Notes under the pieces: generated by a model
What the model was told of the DNA's origin: nothing
The model's database searches: none
Seen by the model: the letters and a program-made list of their open reading frames with translations, nothing else
DNA from: Coriobacteriales bacterium
Lineage (GTDB): Bacteria; Actinomycetota; Coriobacteriia; Coriobacteriales; UBA8131
Reading direction: 5' to 3'
Length of the DNA stretch: 5,741 nucleotides
NCBI GenBank assembly: GCA_031254255.1
Contig: JAIRUT010000105.1
Location: 1 to 5,741 of the forward strand
Made by a program: the position numbers and the translations under genes
In this document: in pieces, positions 5,290 through 5,741 of the stretch
Layout of the letters: every line of letters begins with the position of its first letter
Position numbering within the stretch: position 1 is the first letter of the stretch

Positions 5290-5741
5290 ATGGACGGAAC
5301 GAAAATTGCAATTACTGGCAAAGGTGGAGTAGGTAAGTCCACGCTTGCCGCTGCATTGGCATTATTGATCTCCAGGAGGGGCGGCGAAGTGCTGGCCTTT
5401 GATTCCGATCCAGATGCCAATTTGGCGCAGGCTTTAGGCATCTCGCATGCCGAACAGGCTAAGATCGTGCCTATCTCCAAGCAGATTGAATTGATCGAAG
5501 AGCGCACCGGCGCCAAGGTCAATCAATATGGTCAGGTTTTCAAGCTCAATCCGGAAGTTCACGATGTAGCGGACAAGCTGGCCTACAAGAAGGAGAATAT
5601 CGCCTTGCTGGTACTGGGTGCGATTAAGGCTGGTGGCTCCGGTTGTGCCTGTCCAGAGAACACCTTTGCCCGTGCCCTGACTACCGACCTGGTCTTAAAC
5701 AAAAATCAGATCCTAATCATGGATATGGAGGCCGGTATCGA
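5290..5741 (+). CDS. cooC: CODH nickel-insertion ATPase CooC (partial, N-terminal 150 residues)
   Basis: The frame is open to the window's right end, so about 150 residues are seen and the C terminus is missing. The protein is a SIMIBI-class (MinD/ParA-like) ATPase that inserts nickel into carbon monoxide dehydrogenase; the AcsF relative serves acetyl-CoA synthase. The deviant Walker A motif GKGGVGKST lies at 10-18, with signature Lys11 and Lys16. FDSDPDANLAQALG follows at 37-50. GSGCACPENTF contains the Cys119-x-Cys121 pair that binds metal at the dimer interface in CooC proteins. ILIMDMEAG is the Walker B region. The CxC pair separates it from NifH, MinD and Mrp. No clear Shine-Dalgarno site is seen before the ATG, and the 3-nt gap points to translational coupling with the methyltransferase gene. 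A CODH gene is expected nearby but is not in the window. Confidence 0.9.
   Translation, partial: MDGTKIAITGKGGVGKSTLAAALALLISRRGGEVLAFDSDPDANLAQALGISHAEQAKIVPISKQIELIEERTGAKVNQYGQVFKLNPEVHDVADKLAYKKENIALLVLGAIKAGGSGCACPENTFARALTTDLVLNKNQILIMDMEAGI

Overview
The window reads left to right as one strand of anaerobic energy and one-carbon metabolism. It suggests a strictly anaerobic bacterium with the Wood-Ljungdahl (CODH/ACS) pathway, most likely a Clostridia-type Firmicute or a Desulfobacterota member. The reasons are an Ech-type [NiFe] hydrogenase, a CooC-type nickel-insertion ATPase and folate-domain-free methyltransferases in one place. They are combined with strong AGGAGG-like ribosome sites, one TTG start and moderate GC content. 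The species cannot be fixed from the sequence.

Region 1 (1-2833) is the tail of an ech operon in the order B-C-D-E-F, with echA and most of echB lying off the left edge. The genes are packed tightly: 16 nt between B and C, an 11-nt overlap of C and D, a 1-nt TAATG overlap of D and E, and 7 nt between E and F. All expected metal ligands are present: both nickel-binding CxxC motifs of EchE, the four [4Fe-4S] ligands of EchC and two full ferredoxin motifs in EchF. The enzyme should therefore be active. It would exchange electrons between ferredoxin and H+/H2 while moving ions across the membrane. A clear intrinsic terminator (2874-2923) closes the operon.

Region 2 (2834-3149) is a 316-nt non-coding stretch. 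It holds the ech terminator, an AT-rich segment in which only a weak promoter can be suggested, and two near-identical 25-nt direct repeats. The second repeat contains the ribosome site of the next gene. A short leader reading frame may overlap that gene's start.

Region 3 (3150-5741) holds a stand-alone homocysteine S-methyltransferase domain protein, a long perfect hairpin, a UROD/MetE-superfamily methyltransferase and the first 150 codons of cooC. The two methyltransferases are different folds-by-family, but both keep zinc-thiolate motifs, and neither carries a corrinoid- or folate-binding domain. With CooC just 3 nt behind the second one, the economical reading is methyl transfer from a corrinoid protein, possibly that of CODH/ACS, to homocysteine or another thiol. 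The substrates are inferred, not shown. CODH/ACS genes may follow beyond the right edge.
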